64,000 bases of DNA from Dactylonectria macrodidyma. Its lineage: Eukaryota > Ascomycota > Sordariomycetes > Hypocreales > Nectriaceae. Below, piece by piece: positions 22,547 through 32,705 of the stretch. The position numbers were made by a program, and so were the translations under genes. The DNA lies in NCBI GenBank assembly GCA_020744425.1, contig JAGMUV010000001.1, positions 4,402,001 through 4,466,000 on the forward strand, given 5' to 3'. How positions within the stretch are numbered: position 1 is the first letter of the stretch; each line of letters starts with the position of its first letter. The notes beneath the pieces were generated by a model that saw only the letters and a program-made list of their open reading frames with translations, was not told the DNA's origin and did no database searches.

Positions 22547-25085
22547 ATGCCTCTATACACCCCTTTGCTAGAGGGCAGTGTGCGGTTACTCCGGATTCTT
22601 CCGCATCCAGATAAACATTCTAGCATAAAATGTCATCTTTTTACCTGCACTCTATTAGACTCAGGAAGCACCCATCCTTACGAGGCCTTATCGTACGTAT
22701 GGGGATCTGAGAAGAACCAACAGTCTATTTCTATAAACAACTGTGAACTGTCCGTCAGGGCAAACCTTCACGCAGCGTTATCACACCTTCGAGATCGATT
22801 TATAGAACGGATCATATGGATAGATGCTATTTGCATTAACCAAGAAGACAACGACGAAAAGGGACAGCAGGTTCAGTCTATGGCGAAGATCTATGCTAAA
22901 GCAAGTCGCGTAATTGTTTGGCTTGGAGAGGCGGCAGGCAATAGCGATCAAGTGCTCGAAGCAATACGCAAGGCTGCCGAAGAGCAGGACATGAATTCCG
23001 CGATCGACAAAACGAACCAGCAATCGATCCTCGCACTGCTAGAACGGCCATGGTTTCAGCGCATCTGGGTAAGCGTGCAGACGTTAAGTAATGTTAGCAG
23101 GAGAGTTATTAATAACATTGATTCAGGTCCTTCAGGAGGTTGCCGCAGCTCGACACATCCTGATCAAGTGTGGTCCTATGGAAATCGACGGATATGCGTT
23201 CTGCTCAGGCCTAAGCGCATTGAAGATATCATATGAAACATGCCCAGACTTACAGGGTCTGATCCATCCAGTCGTCTACCTTATAAGAGGCGCAGTCTTC
23301 CGGCCTAGACACGAAAGATACGAAACCAGTCGGCCAGGCAGGTTTTCCCTAGGGATACGCCCTCTGGGTGAGCTGGTGGATATGTACCACACCCGCGAGG
23401 CTACCGACCGCCGCGACAAGGTCTATGCCTTGCTTGGCCTGAGCTTGGATGATCCCAGCGCGGCAGGGCTATCGGCCAATTATAACAGTCCATGGAAAGA
23501 AGTCTTCCAGAAATTTGTCAAATTCTCACTTTCTGATAAAATATCCGTGGGGACTTGGGACGGTAAAGAGGTGGCAATAGTTGAAGGCAAGGCCCGTGTC
23601 CTCGGCGAAATATCCTCAGTCAAACCGGACATTACTCAGGATGACAGACAGAGCGTGGAGATTACTTGGAAAAATGCGCCTAACCCCTTCGGCATAAAGG
23701 GGAATAAGAGCTCTCGCTTCACCTTCCAGGCCTTAGCGAAACCCATCCAGGTAGGGGATGCCGTATGTCTTCTACAAGGAGCATCGAAGCCTACAATCTT
23801 CAGGCTATGCAATAATCATTCGGCTGTTATAACGATTACAGCTCCCCTTACAAACGGTTTTAAGTGGCCAGAACCTTCACAATCGATCACAACATTTCCA
23901 AATGATTTACTGCTCGTCTGGGACTGGAATGTATCTCGAGGCAAGTCGCAAGATGGAGAAGACTACGAATACTTAATGAGTAGTCGAAGGGTGCCCGAAT
24001 ACTCAAGGACAGAGTTGCAAGATGATCTGGACAAAGCGATCAGATTATGGAATTTTGGAGTGTTACTACATGAAATGGAAAGATATGAAGAGGCAGGAAA
24101 GAATTTCCAAAAGGCCATGGAGGTTTACGAGACGGTATTGAGAAGCATGGACAACACTAAAAAGGCGGATGTGCAGGCAATGGCTGATCTGCTCATCGAA
24201 GACAGGGGCGGATACGTGCCACTGCCTTTCGCGGCACGGATCGGGCATAAGGCAATCGTCAAGCAGTTGCTTGCCACCGGCAGAGTCGATCCAGACTCCA
24301 AGGATACGGAAGGCGGGACGCCGCTGTCGCATGCCGCCAGGAGCGGGCAAGAGGCCATTGTGCGGCTGCTGCTCGAGAAAGGCGCCAATGTCGACGTGAA
24401 AGATGCAGATAAGCAGACGCCATTGACATATGCCGCCTGGAGCGGGCACGAGGCCATTGTGTGGCTGCTGCTCGAGAAGGGCGCCAATGTCGAGGCGAAA
24501 GATGGGTCTTGCCAGACGCCGCTGTCGCTTGCCGCCGAGAGCGGGCACGAGGCCGTTATGCGGCTGCTGCTTGAGAAGGGCGCCAATGTCGAGGCGAAAG
24601 ATGGGTCTTACCGGACGCCGTTATCATATGCCGCTAAGAGCGGGCATGAGGCCGTTGTGCAGCTGCTGCTTGAGAAGGGCGCTAATATTGAGGTAAAAGA
24701 TGGGTCTTGGCAGACGCCGCTATTACATGCCGCCAGGAGCGGGCATGAGGCCATTGTACGGCTGCTGCTTGAGAAGGGCGCTAATATCGAGGCAAAAGAT
24801 GGGTATTACCGGACGTCGCTATCATATGCTATAAGGAGCGGGCATGAGGCCATTGTACGGCTGCTGCTTGAGAAGGGCGCTAATATCGAGGCGAAAGATG
24901 GGTCTTGGCAGACGCCGCTATTACATGCTGCCAGGAGCGGGCATGAGGCCATTGTACGGCTGCTGCTTGAGAAGGGCGCTAATATTGAAGCGAAAGATGT
25001 GTATTACCGGACGTCGCTGTCATATGCTATAAGGAGCGGGCATGAGGCCGTTGTGCAGCTGCTGCGTGAGAAGGGCGCTTGTTAA
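22547..25085 (+). CDS. HET-domain protein with TPR-like linker and nine ankyrin repeats
   Basis: NLR-like architecture: a HET effector at the front and a repeat sensor at the back, 826 residues. Exon 1 is 22547-23068, exon 2 is 23127-25085, with a 58-nt intron that restores PWFQRIW then VLQEVA. HET blocks are YEALSYVWGS, IIWIDAICINQED and VIVWLGEA. A TPR-like helix pair (AIRLWNFGVLLHEMERYEEA) follows. Nine 33-residue ankyrin units run from about residue 545 to the end. Units 2-9 are nearly identical, and units 6-7 and 8-9 are two copies of one 198-nt block. Start 22547 (MPLYTPLLEG) matches family starts. Repeat-like DNA continues beyond the stop in a broken frame, so the array was once longer. 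A role in non-self recognition is inferred. Confidence 0.92.
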
Positions 25086-25170
25086 GGTGAAAGATGGGTA
25101 TAAGTAGATGCTGCTATTATATGCTGCTAGGAGAGGGCATAAGGCTATTAAGAAGCTATTAAAGTAGAGG
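25086..25170 (+). pseudogene. Decayed extra ankyrin unit(s) past the stop codon
   Basis: After the stop at 25083-25085, DNA still matching the ankyrin unit continues (GTGAAAGATGGGTAT, then a unit readable as LLLYAARRGHKAIKKLL) with further stops. A small deletion near 25075-25085 put the array out of frame, and the lost tail then decayed. Confidence 0.75.
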
Positions 25171-25529
25171 CACGTACTATTAAGCTTTCGTAGTTACTTA
25201 ACGTCCTCTCCACTCACTACCTGCTTCTAAACCCTTATTATATATTTTATATATGTAGTAATATATTATATCAGAATTCTAAAGAACTACTTAATTATAT
25301 AATTATTAATCAGTTACTAGAAGCATCCCTTAATAATTATATGAAGAAAGAGTAAGAGGTTGAGATCTTAAAAAGACTCGGATTTCCCAATTAGAGAGCT
25401 TTTGAAATGAGCAGCGGGCTGTTTTAGTTAATCGAGCCCCGGTTTATAGTTCCACTTGGCGAGCTCCACTGTACGTTGGACCTCAATGCTAACGCACTGA
25501 CCAGCGAGCCCTTGTCACCGTCAAAAGGC

Positions 25530-26040
25530 CACAAGACTCGTTCTAAAGGCATTGGCGGGCCCGCAGGGACCAGTCTCCTGTGCAAAGCCTTGCTCCCCCA
25601 GCAATGTCTTTCGGGGTTGCTTATTGGTGGGTTCCCGGTTTGAGATCAAGTTGTTATTGTGGGCGGGCAGATAAGAGTGAAGACAAATGCCTTGCTTCTC
25701 ATGCTCGTTCCGAAAGGCATTGGCGGACCCCGTAGGGGACCGGTCTCCAGTTTAAGGAGGACGCCAAGACAGCGCGGGATTGAGGCGGGTTATCAGTTGG
25801 TCCGTGGAGGCGCTTGGATCCATCCAATATCCGCTGTATGCAACAAAAGGGCTTCCAAACGCTCGGATCACCTAACACCCAATGCCTTCCAAGCCCATGC
25901 GTAAGCTTCGTTCCGAAAAGCTCTTTCTTCCATGCCCTCCTCGACGCTCAAAAACTAAGCTCGGGCCATTAAATGGTACGTGCGAGATACCTGCACCACA
26001 ATCGCTTCACCACGATCCCTGCGCCACGTCTAGGCCTAGG
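25530..26040 (+). repeat. Dispersed repeat cluster, families A and B
   Basis: Holds two family B blocks (AAAGGCATTGGCGG..CCG near 25551-25580 and 25713-25740) and a degenerate family A copy (25905-26040: AAGCTTCGTTCCGAAAAGCTCTTTC, then CATGCCCTCC, TGCGAG and GCGCCACG blocks). It lies between the HET-ankyrin gene and the Helo-like fusion gene. Confidence 0.65.
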
Positions 26041-26493
26041 AAGCCAGCCGTCTTGCCGATCCTCAACGAGGTGTCTGACTAGGCTGTCAAGCCTGTCAGG
26101 CCTGTTGACGTAATTTGCTGCTTCAACTGGGTACTTGGGCCACCCACGCGGGTGCACCTCGCGCCTCAACTGGAATTACCATTTGTGGGCGAGGGAATGG
26201 AGCGTCACAATGTACTTTATGCCTGCTGGGGCAGACTCAGTGTGGCCCGAGCCACATAAGGCGTACTGCAGGGCACTCAACACAAGCACAGAATCGCCTT
26301 AACAAAGGGGTCTTGTGCCCTTGGCTGCGGCTGGGGGCTGCTGATGGAGCCAGGCAACGAATATTAAGCCTTTAAGACGGATGTTTCAGCTGCACAGCCA
26401 CCTTCACGACCTCATTTTCTTGAAATTTTTACCCCTCTCAAGCGCCCTGATCTCTCCTCAATTCTGCATCTCGTGGCATCTGAAGGTTCTCGA

Positions 26494-29400
26494 ATGGACC
26501 CACTGAGCGCGATCGCATCCGTTGCGGGGATCGCCACCGCTGCAGGTGAGGTTGCCAAAATCCTCGGTCTGTATATAACGGCAGCGAAAGACGCACCCAA
26601 GATCGCGGCTCAACTCTCCTCGGAGGTTCTTGCGACGCAGACTATCCTCTCTGCCCTAGAGCAACTCGCTAGCAACATCTCCACCAGAAATGTAAAATAT
26701 GCGTCCCTAATCCAGGTCGATCAACTCATCGCTGTGCTTACCGATGGTGTCCTGATATTTTCCGAGCTCGAGGCAGTGTTGCAGACACTCCCACCGCCCG
26801 AACCCATAAGCCCGCGTGGGCGTTTATGGTTGTCAATGCAATGGGTTAGAAAGAACAGTTCTTTAACTGCTATATTTACCAGGCTACAGGCATTTAAGTT
26901 GTCTATCAACTGCATTCTGAGCATTCTCCAGAGGTATGTTGTCCACTATTTGCATTCCGTTGAGGTTTATATGTATCCAACTGGAGACAAAAAGCGATTC
27001 CCAAGTCAGAGCAGAAAACAACCAGCAGCAGTTGATGTCAACCGTGGAAATGCTCCTAGAACGCAACCATGATCTATCTGAGAGAATGATGGGCATAGAG
27101 AGCGCTTTCGATACAATATCGCAGCACCAAGCAACATTCCAATTTACAGCTGGTATTGACAGTCTGGCGCCGCATACTGCATCACCAAAACGCTCCTCTC
27201 TCGTCGAGTTTGAGTTTGAGCGTTACCTCAAAGCCTCTCGTGTTTACCGCCGAGCCAAGAGAGATACCATGGACTTTTCAGTACGCAGTTCTGTGGCCCG
27301 CACTCACGCGTGGTCTGTTTTCTCCGGAATCAGTCTCAGCAACATCTCTGAGATCTCCGTTCTAGCTCTCCCATTATACGCAGAGGACATTGCCAATCCA
27401 CAGCATTATAATTTTGGACACAAAACTATTCAGCCTAAACCGTTGTTTTCCCAACCTATTTACACGAGATCTATCTACCATGAGTGTGTTGAAGCGCAAC
27501 TTCAGCTGTCTCAGTTTGAATGGTTTGCTGAACTCCACCGGCAAGAAACTCAAAGGGGAACCGATGACCAAACCCCGCTATCAATTCTTATCGCCATATT
27601 TAGGCACGGGACTCCTCTGTTGATGTTATTTAATCAACTCGACAACTCACAACACGAGAGATGGGATAGTTTAATCGCTTCGAGTCCATCTGAATCAGTT
27701 GCAAAGCTTGCGATGGTCGAATTCGTTCAGGCTTGCGTAAGCCGCTTGAGTTTCCAGCCAGCTGACTGCTTTACTGTAGCTGATCTCATGAGCATTGACA
27801 CAACAAACCACATTAAGGTAAAACAATAGCCTTGAGCCTCGTACAATGCCCCGGTAACTTATGAATAATTAGGTTATCCGGCTAGTGCGGCTGCTTCTGG
27901 CGAGGCTCGCTAAGGCCGGTTTGATTCAAACCGTTCTCTTCGAATCTACCCCCCAGATCTCCACGGCAGAACCAAGTCCTGCAGGACTGGCTGTGGACGA
28001 ATTCCTCCGCGATGAGCGACTCTACCTCACACGTCTAGAGATCCTCCTCGAAACCTCCAAGCAGATCATATCTTATGGCACGCTCCCCGTTAACACAGTC
28101 AAACAAATGTTTGCTCCAGTTGGTCCGTTGGTCGATGTTCAAAGAAAATTCTTGATAAAGGCAGAGATGTTGGTTCGGAAGCCATACTTGCGCCAAACCT
28201 GGCTCTCGGTTTTTCAGGAATGGTCACAGCAGTCATCCGGCTATTATGCGGCTCTTATCACTGCAGAGAAAGAATCAAAATCAACGCTCAGAACTGCGCT
28301 ATCATCCGTGGAGAATCATGACGAGCGCCGGGCAGTATTAGACGATGCGCTGGCAGTTTTAGGGCTCCCCTCCCAACAACTCGAGAAATACGAGGCCTTC
28401 TTACTGGTATGGACACAGATCTGACTTGCATACGAAACTAACCCTTTCCAGGAGCTCTCTCAACATGGACTCCATGAATCCAGAGACATCAAATCAGCAA
28501 AGGAGAGCCTGCAATGGGTCAAAGAGACTGTCGATATTGCCATCGCTACCCAGGAACTCCATAAGGCTAAAGCCGCCTTGTCTAAAGACCTGGATGATGA
28601 AGGAAAGAAAGCCGTTTGGGGACTCGGAGAACTCTTGATGTTTGACAATGTTGATATCCAAGACCCTATAGGTGGTCCAGTAGTAAAGGTATCTTGCTAC
28701 TCTCCTTATGGAACCTAGTTGTTATTCCACTAAATTTCTAAACATATCAGACCCAGTTATATCTCTACCGGAAAGGGTTATTGCGAGCAACAGAAGCGTA
28801 CCCAAAGAGTCTACGAAGAGGGTTTCTAAGACATAGGACACCGTTACCACAGGATCGTCTGAGGCCGCAGCTATGCATAGTCCAAATCATTCATGCAAAG
28901 GATATCCAACAAGTACTCCCATCGTCTAGACAAGGTACAGATGAGTTACCCTGAAAGTTTATGGATTGAATTAACGGTTCATAGAGTTGCCAGGCTGTGA
29001 AATTATGTGGCGGACCAGTTACAACGAAAGCTGCCTCTTCTTTGGTCTCGGCTCTGAGGCACGGATTGACGAATGGAGAAAGGAGCTGAAAAGAATTCAA
29101 GGCCAAGCTCGACCCGTTAAGCCTTCCTCCAAGTTCCCAAGAGAATACAAATTGGCCGTGGTGGGAGGAGGCGGGACTGGAACAGGTTGTCTCATTACTA
29201 AGGCAAGCATCATACCCCGCGAGATTCTCAGTCTCAATCCTCGCCCAAACTGACAGTCCCTAAAGCTAATAGAATCGCATTTTGGCGATGAATACGATCC
29301 AACAATCGAGGACTCATATCGTAAACAATGCGTCATCGATGACGAAGTTGCTCTACTCGACGTGCTCGACACCGCTAACCAGGAGGAATACTCGGCCATG

Positions 29401-29754
29401 AGAGAGCAGTACATGAGAACGACGGAAGGCTTCCTACTGGTATACAGCATCACCAGTCGGCAAAGCTTCGAAGAAGTCACGACCTTCCAGCAGCAAATCC
29501 TCTGGGTGAAGGATAAAGATTTCTTCCCCATGGTCCTGGTTGGCAATAAATGCTCTCTGGAGTCAGCGAGAGAAGTGACAACACAGGAAGGTGTAGCCTT
29601 AGCAAGGTCTTTCGGATGCGGATTCGTCGAGGCAGATGCAGAATCCGGCATCAATGTCGATGAGTCATTTTTCGATTTGGTACGGGAGATTCGACGATGT
29701 GAGATGACCGGGCATGGATACGTATCACCGCCCATGCCGCGACTTAATGAATGA
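26494..29754 (+). CDS. Helo-like / Cdc24-like (CH-DH-PH) / Ras pseudo-GTPase fusion protein
   Basis: Seven exons: 26494-26933, 26995-27817, 27873-28406, 28452-28688, 28751-28934, 28985-29202 and 29266-29754. The product is 974 residues. Residues 1-150 are a Helo-like domain of the STAND-protein N-terminal type ([20 protein letters not shown], then [18 protein letters not shown]). About 339-440 is a Cdc24-type calponin-like domain ([20 protein letters not shown]). About 456-655 is a DH (RhoGEF) domain, and about 660-780 a PH domain ending [20 protein letters not shown]. That same exon reads straight into a Ras domain ([12 protein letters not shown]). The Ras part keeps the effector loop [11 protein letters not shown], but the P-loop reads [13 protein letters not shown] is DTANQ, NKCD is NKCS, and the SAK box is DAE. 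There is no CAAX box. The sixth intron is GC-AG. Likely a signalling or recognition protein with a non-binding Ras module. Confidence 0.9.
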
Positions 29755-29896
29755 CGCCGCCCAGCACGGATCACGTACTAGGGAAGTCGCCAACGGGAGA
29801 CCCTTGGCGAAGGCGAACGCAAAGCTGTTTCAGAGAAGCCGTCAATTGAAGCTATCGGCTATGTAGATCATTTCCCTGCTGAATCGTTCAGCTTCC

Positions 29897-30453
29897 CTAT
29901 CGGGGATAGATGTTCTGAGGCTCCTGCCGGTCTTTATCCCGTATTCTTGCCCTAATAACACCTTCTGCTTGTGTCGTGATAGCCGGGAGGTCAAAAGCAG
30001 CGTCGAACATAATCCTGTCAAGCCTTTTGACACGCGAGACGGCCACATACGACAACCCGTGCTGAAAATCCCTCTGTGATATGTCCGCAACCGCCCTTTC
30101 TAGCGTCATCTCTTGTGACTTATGTACCGTAATGCTGTAGGCCATAGTTAGGGCGAATTGAGTGCGGTTGCAGGGCGTGTTGACCTTGATAAAATCGCGA
30201 TTGGAACGGAATATAGGTACGACGGTCGATAGGGGGGGATCCTCGAAGAATGCTAGGCCTCGTACTTGTCAAACTTGACCAAGATAACGTAGGGATGTTC
30301 TTTGCGAGGGTCAGTCACATCAGCTCGCCAGGAGATGTCAAATACCTTGCCCAAGGCACCGTTGACGAGCCCAGTTGCGGTCCACAGGTTCTCAGTCAAC
30401 ATAACCCGGGTACCGATGCATAAGGGAAGCTTGTTGTGAAGGTCACTAGCCAT
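29897..30453 (-). pseudogene. Pif1-type helicase C-terminal relic (Helitron-like)
   Basis: Two pieces in order on the minus strand match the C-terminus of Pif1-like helicases, as carried by Helitrons. The first (30453-30253) reads LCIGTRVMLTENLWTATGLV then VNGALGKVFDISW. The second (about 30250-29897) reads TQFALTMAYSITVHKSQEMT and then GLSYVAVSRVKRLDRIMF. A frameshift near 30240-30254 separates them. No upstream Walker motifs or Rep domain are seen. It is a dead fragment, whether from a Helitron or a host Pif1-like copy. Confidence 0.75.
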
Positions 30454-30670
30454 CGTAGAGTCATATACCGGTTGGCAAGCGGGTGGTTCCGCCGCATCTT
30501 GAGCAGGCCATCCTCCTTGAATCTGGTACTCTTAACAATCTTCTAAGGCGCTTTAAACCAACCGGCCATCTCCTTTTGCTTATCTACACTCTTCCTGACA
30601 AGTCCTCTAAGAGAATGCTTAATATAAGTATAAGTATGTAAGTATATTTAATAACAGTATGTAATGTAGT

Positions 30671-31116
30671 TAACGTACTTGATAAGTGAGTGAGCCAAAC
30701 AAGCGAGTGAGCCACGAATACTGTGCACTAAAAAGAGCTAAACTTTAAATTTTTAAAACTAGCTATCTAATTATTAAAAATAAAATAAAAATAATTTTAA
30801 TTATTTAATTAAAAAGAAAACTGTATAATAATTTTTTTAAATTTTTAAAAAAATTTCTTTATATAGAAATAGCTAGGTATATAGTGCGAATAAGCATTTT
30901 TAATATAGCTTATTAAGTAATTTTTAAAAAAAATCTAAGAAAGTTTATATTTATTTTTTAATATATAATAGAGCTATTTCTATAATATTAGTTACTTTAC
31001 TCTTAGTTTTAATTTTAGAGAATATTTTAAAGATATTTTCATTTAAGGTATAAATACTAGGAAATTTCAAAGCGGCTCACTCGCTTGTTTGGCTCACTCA
31101 CTTATCAAGTACGTTA
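30671..31116. mobile_element. AT-rich MITE-like element with perfect 43-bp terminal inverted repeats
   Basis: The left arm 30671-30713 and right arm 31074-31116 are perfect reverse complements over 43 bases, beginning TAACGTACTTGATAAGTGAG. If the outer TA is a target-site duplication, the arms start ACGTACTTG, as in Tc1/mariner-type elements. Each arm contains a 13-nt direct repeat (AAGYGAGTGAGCC twice, four bases apart). The 360-base interior is almost all A/T and non-coding. It is non-autonomous; no transposase is seen in the window. Confidence 0.85.
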
Positions 31117-31471
31117 TTTTAAAAAAAAAAAATTAAGCATATATATAGCATCTACCGTCCCTACCTACTCTATTATCTACCTACCAATCTACCTGCTAAT
31201 CTACCCACTACTCTACCACCACTCTACCCACTCTACCTAAGTAGGGCAAAGGAAACCACTCCTCTACTATAAGTAGGGTAGAGAAGTAGGTAGAGCTCCC
31301 TCTACTTTACAATGCCTAAGTATGGCACTTAGTGTGTGGAGGCACGCGATGTGGACAGAGCCAGCTAAGTTACCTAAGTAACCAGAACTGTTAGACGGAG
31401 GAGTCGGCCTGGCCTCGGTGAATAAGGAAAGAGGTATCGTAGTCTAGAGCGATGAGGACTTGGTCATGTAA
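31117..31471. other. CTACC-rich low-complexity stretch downstream of Sec14-like gene
   Basis: Bases 31150-31240 consist of irregular CTACC/CTACT units; the remainder has no gene. It is the 3' flank of the Sec14-like gene. Confidence 0.5.
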
Positions 31472-32705
31472 CTATATAGCCGCTTTGAAGTCTGCTTCGT
31501 GCGCAGCATTCACCACACCTGCTCGGTGATAGTATGTCCTCGCTCTAATGTAAGGATCCAGTTTCCAGTAGTTACTCTGGATCTGCTTCACTAAGTGATC
31601 TCTCTCGAGGAATTTCTCCTTAGCAACGGCTGATCCTGGCTCAAGGCACGCCCACTCAATGGTAAGTAGATCGAATTGGTGAAGAAGGTCGTTCCGCTCA
31701 TCTTGAATCTCGGCTCTCTTCTCCTCCAGCTCCATCCGCTCATTTTCGCCTGGTACTGGATCAATGTAGTTATACTCCCACTCATCATTGCCGCCATAGC
31801 GTGTTTGTAAATGGTCCTTCGAGATGAAGCGGGTCAAGTCTTCCTTGCCACTTGTAAAGTGGATCTTAGACGCAACGACCGGGTCCAGCCAGCGCTTTAT
31901 GACACTCCATAAGCCTAGTAAAGAAAGTTAGACGTGGAATTTCCAGAATGCGATTAAGTGTTTGTAGCAGTGGTAGAGATCACATACCCCAGAAGACAAA
32001 CGGTGCATCGTGAACAAGCACTGACCCCAACGTGTCGGGATATCTGGCCTCCAGAACATGAATAAGAAACTTGACAACATGGAAGTCCATGTTGCGAAGA
32101 CCAAAACCGCTGAGATCAAAGATAAGGCATGTCTTGTCGTGCGGGGACCTAGCCATCATCCTGATAGTTTCAATGTTGTGCAAGGTGTACGTTTCCATAG
32201 CCTCAGCCGACTGCAAGTGAGGATCATGGAGTCGAGCCCGTATGATGTACACTGGGTAGCCTTCTTTATCAGTACCCCTGACGTAACTCTTGCCAGAGCG
32301 GTACTGCGATATGAAGGCTTCATCATCCGCAGTACGGGACGCCTTCAGACCGACGCCTTCGCCTTTTTGAATGATATCCTCGTCAACTCGTCGCTCTTTA
32401 CGCCAGTCAATAGCTGATGTGATCATGGCCATGGCTTTCGCCACGTCCCAATCTCGAGCCCGGAGAAAACGAAGAATTGTTGCATCGGGATGATCAGCAA
32501 CGATAGACTTCCATAGAGTGTGTCTGAAACTCTCTGGTGACTTGTCGTTGAGATTCTGCCGAAATTCGTCGATTTTTTCTAGTCTTCCATGGACAAAGCT
32601 CTCGGTACCGTGGAGTCGGAGTAGATAGATCCAGGAGTTTTGCAACCTGCGTTCCTGACTAACAGTCAAGTTGTCTAATGTCCCGATCTCAGCCGACGGA
32701 GTCAT
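31472..32705 (-). CDS. Sec14-like CRAL-TRIO lipid-binding protein
   Basis: A phosphatidylinositol/lipid-transfer family protein of 386 residues. Exons 32705-31988 and 31914-31472 are split by a 73-nt intron (donor GTATGT, acceptor CTAG) joining FVFWG to LWSVIKRW. The CRAL-TRIO N-terminal helix block (ATILRFLRARDWDVAKAMAM) and lipid-binding domain (GKSYVRGTDKEGYPVYIIRA, then CLIFDLSGFGLRNMDF) are intact. A C-terminal charged helical tail follows. I chose the ATG at 32705; one at 32786 is an in-frame alternative. It is expected to be cytosolic or membrane-associated. It diverges from the Zn2Cys6 regulator across about 1 kb. Confidence 0.9.

Larger units (their letters stand above)
25086..26493. 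other. Repeat-rich DNA after the ankyrin array
   Basis: Begins with decayed ankyrin sequence (25086-25170), then AT-rich DNA (about 25170-25330), then copies of the dispersed repeat families (25530-26040). No intact gene is seen. Confidence 0.6.

Noticed and set aside
24066..24586. Minus-strand frames of 150-160 codons across the ankyrin repeats
   Set aside because: They are repeats of the sense ankyrin units read backwards, with no independent evidence.
29140..29754. Ras domain as a separate, functional GTPase gene
   Set aside because: It has no start codon or promoter of its own, is continuous with the PH-domain exon, lacks the P-loop Lys and NKxD Asp, and has no CAAX box.
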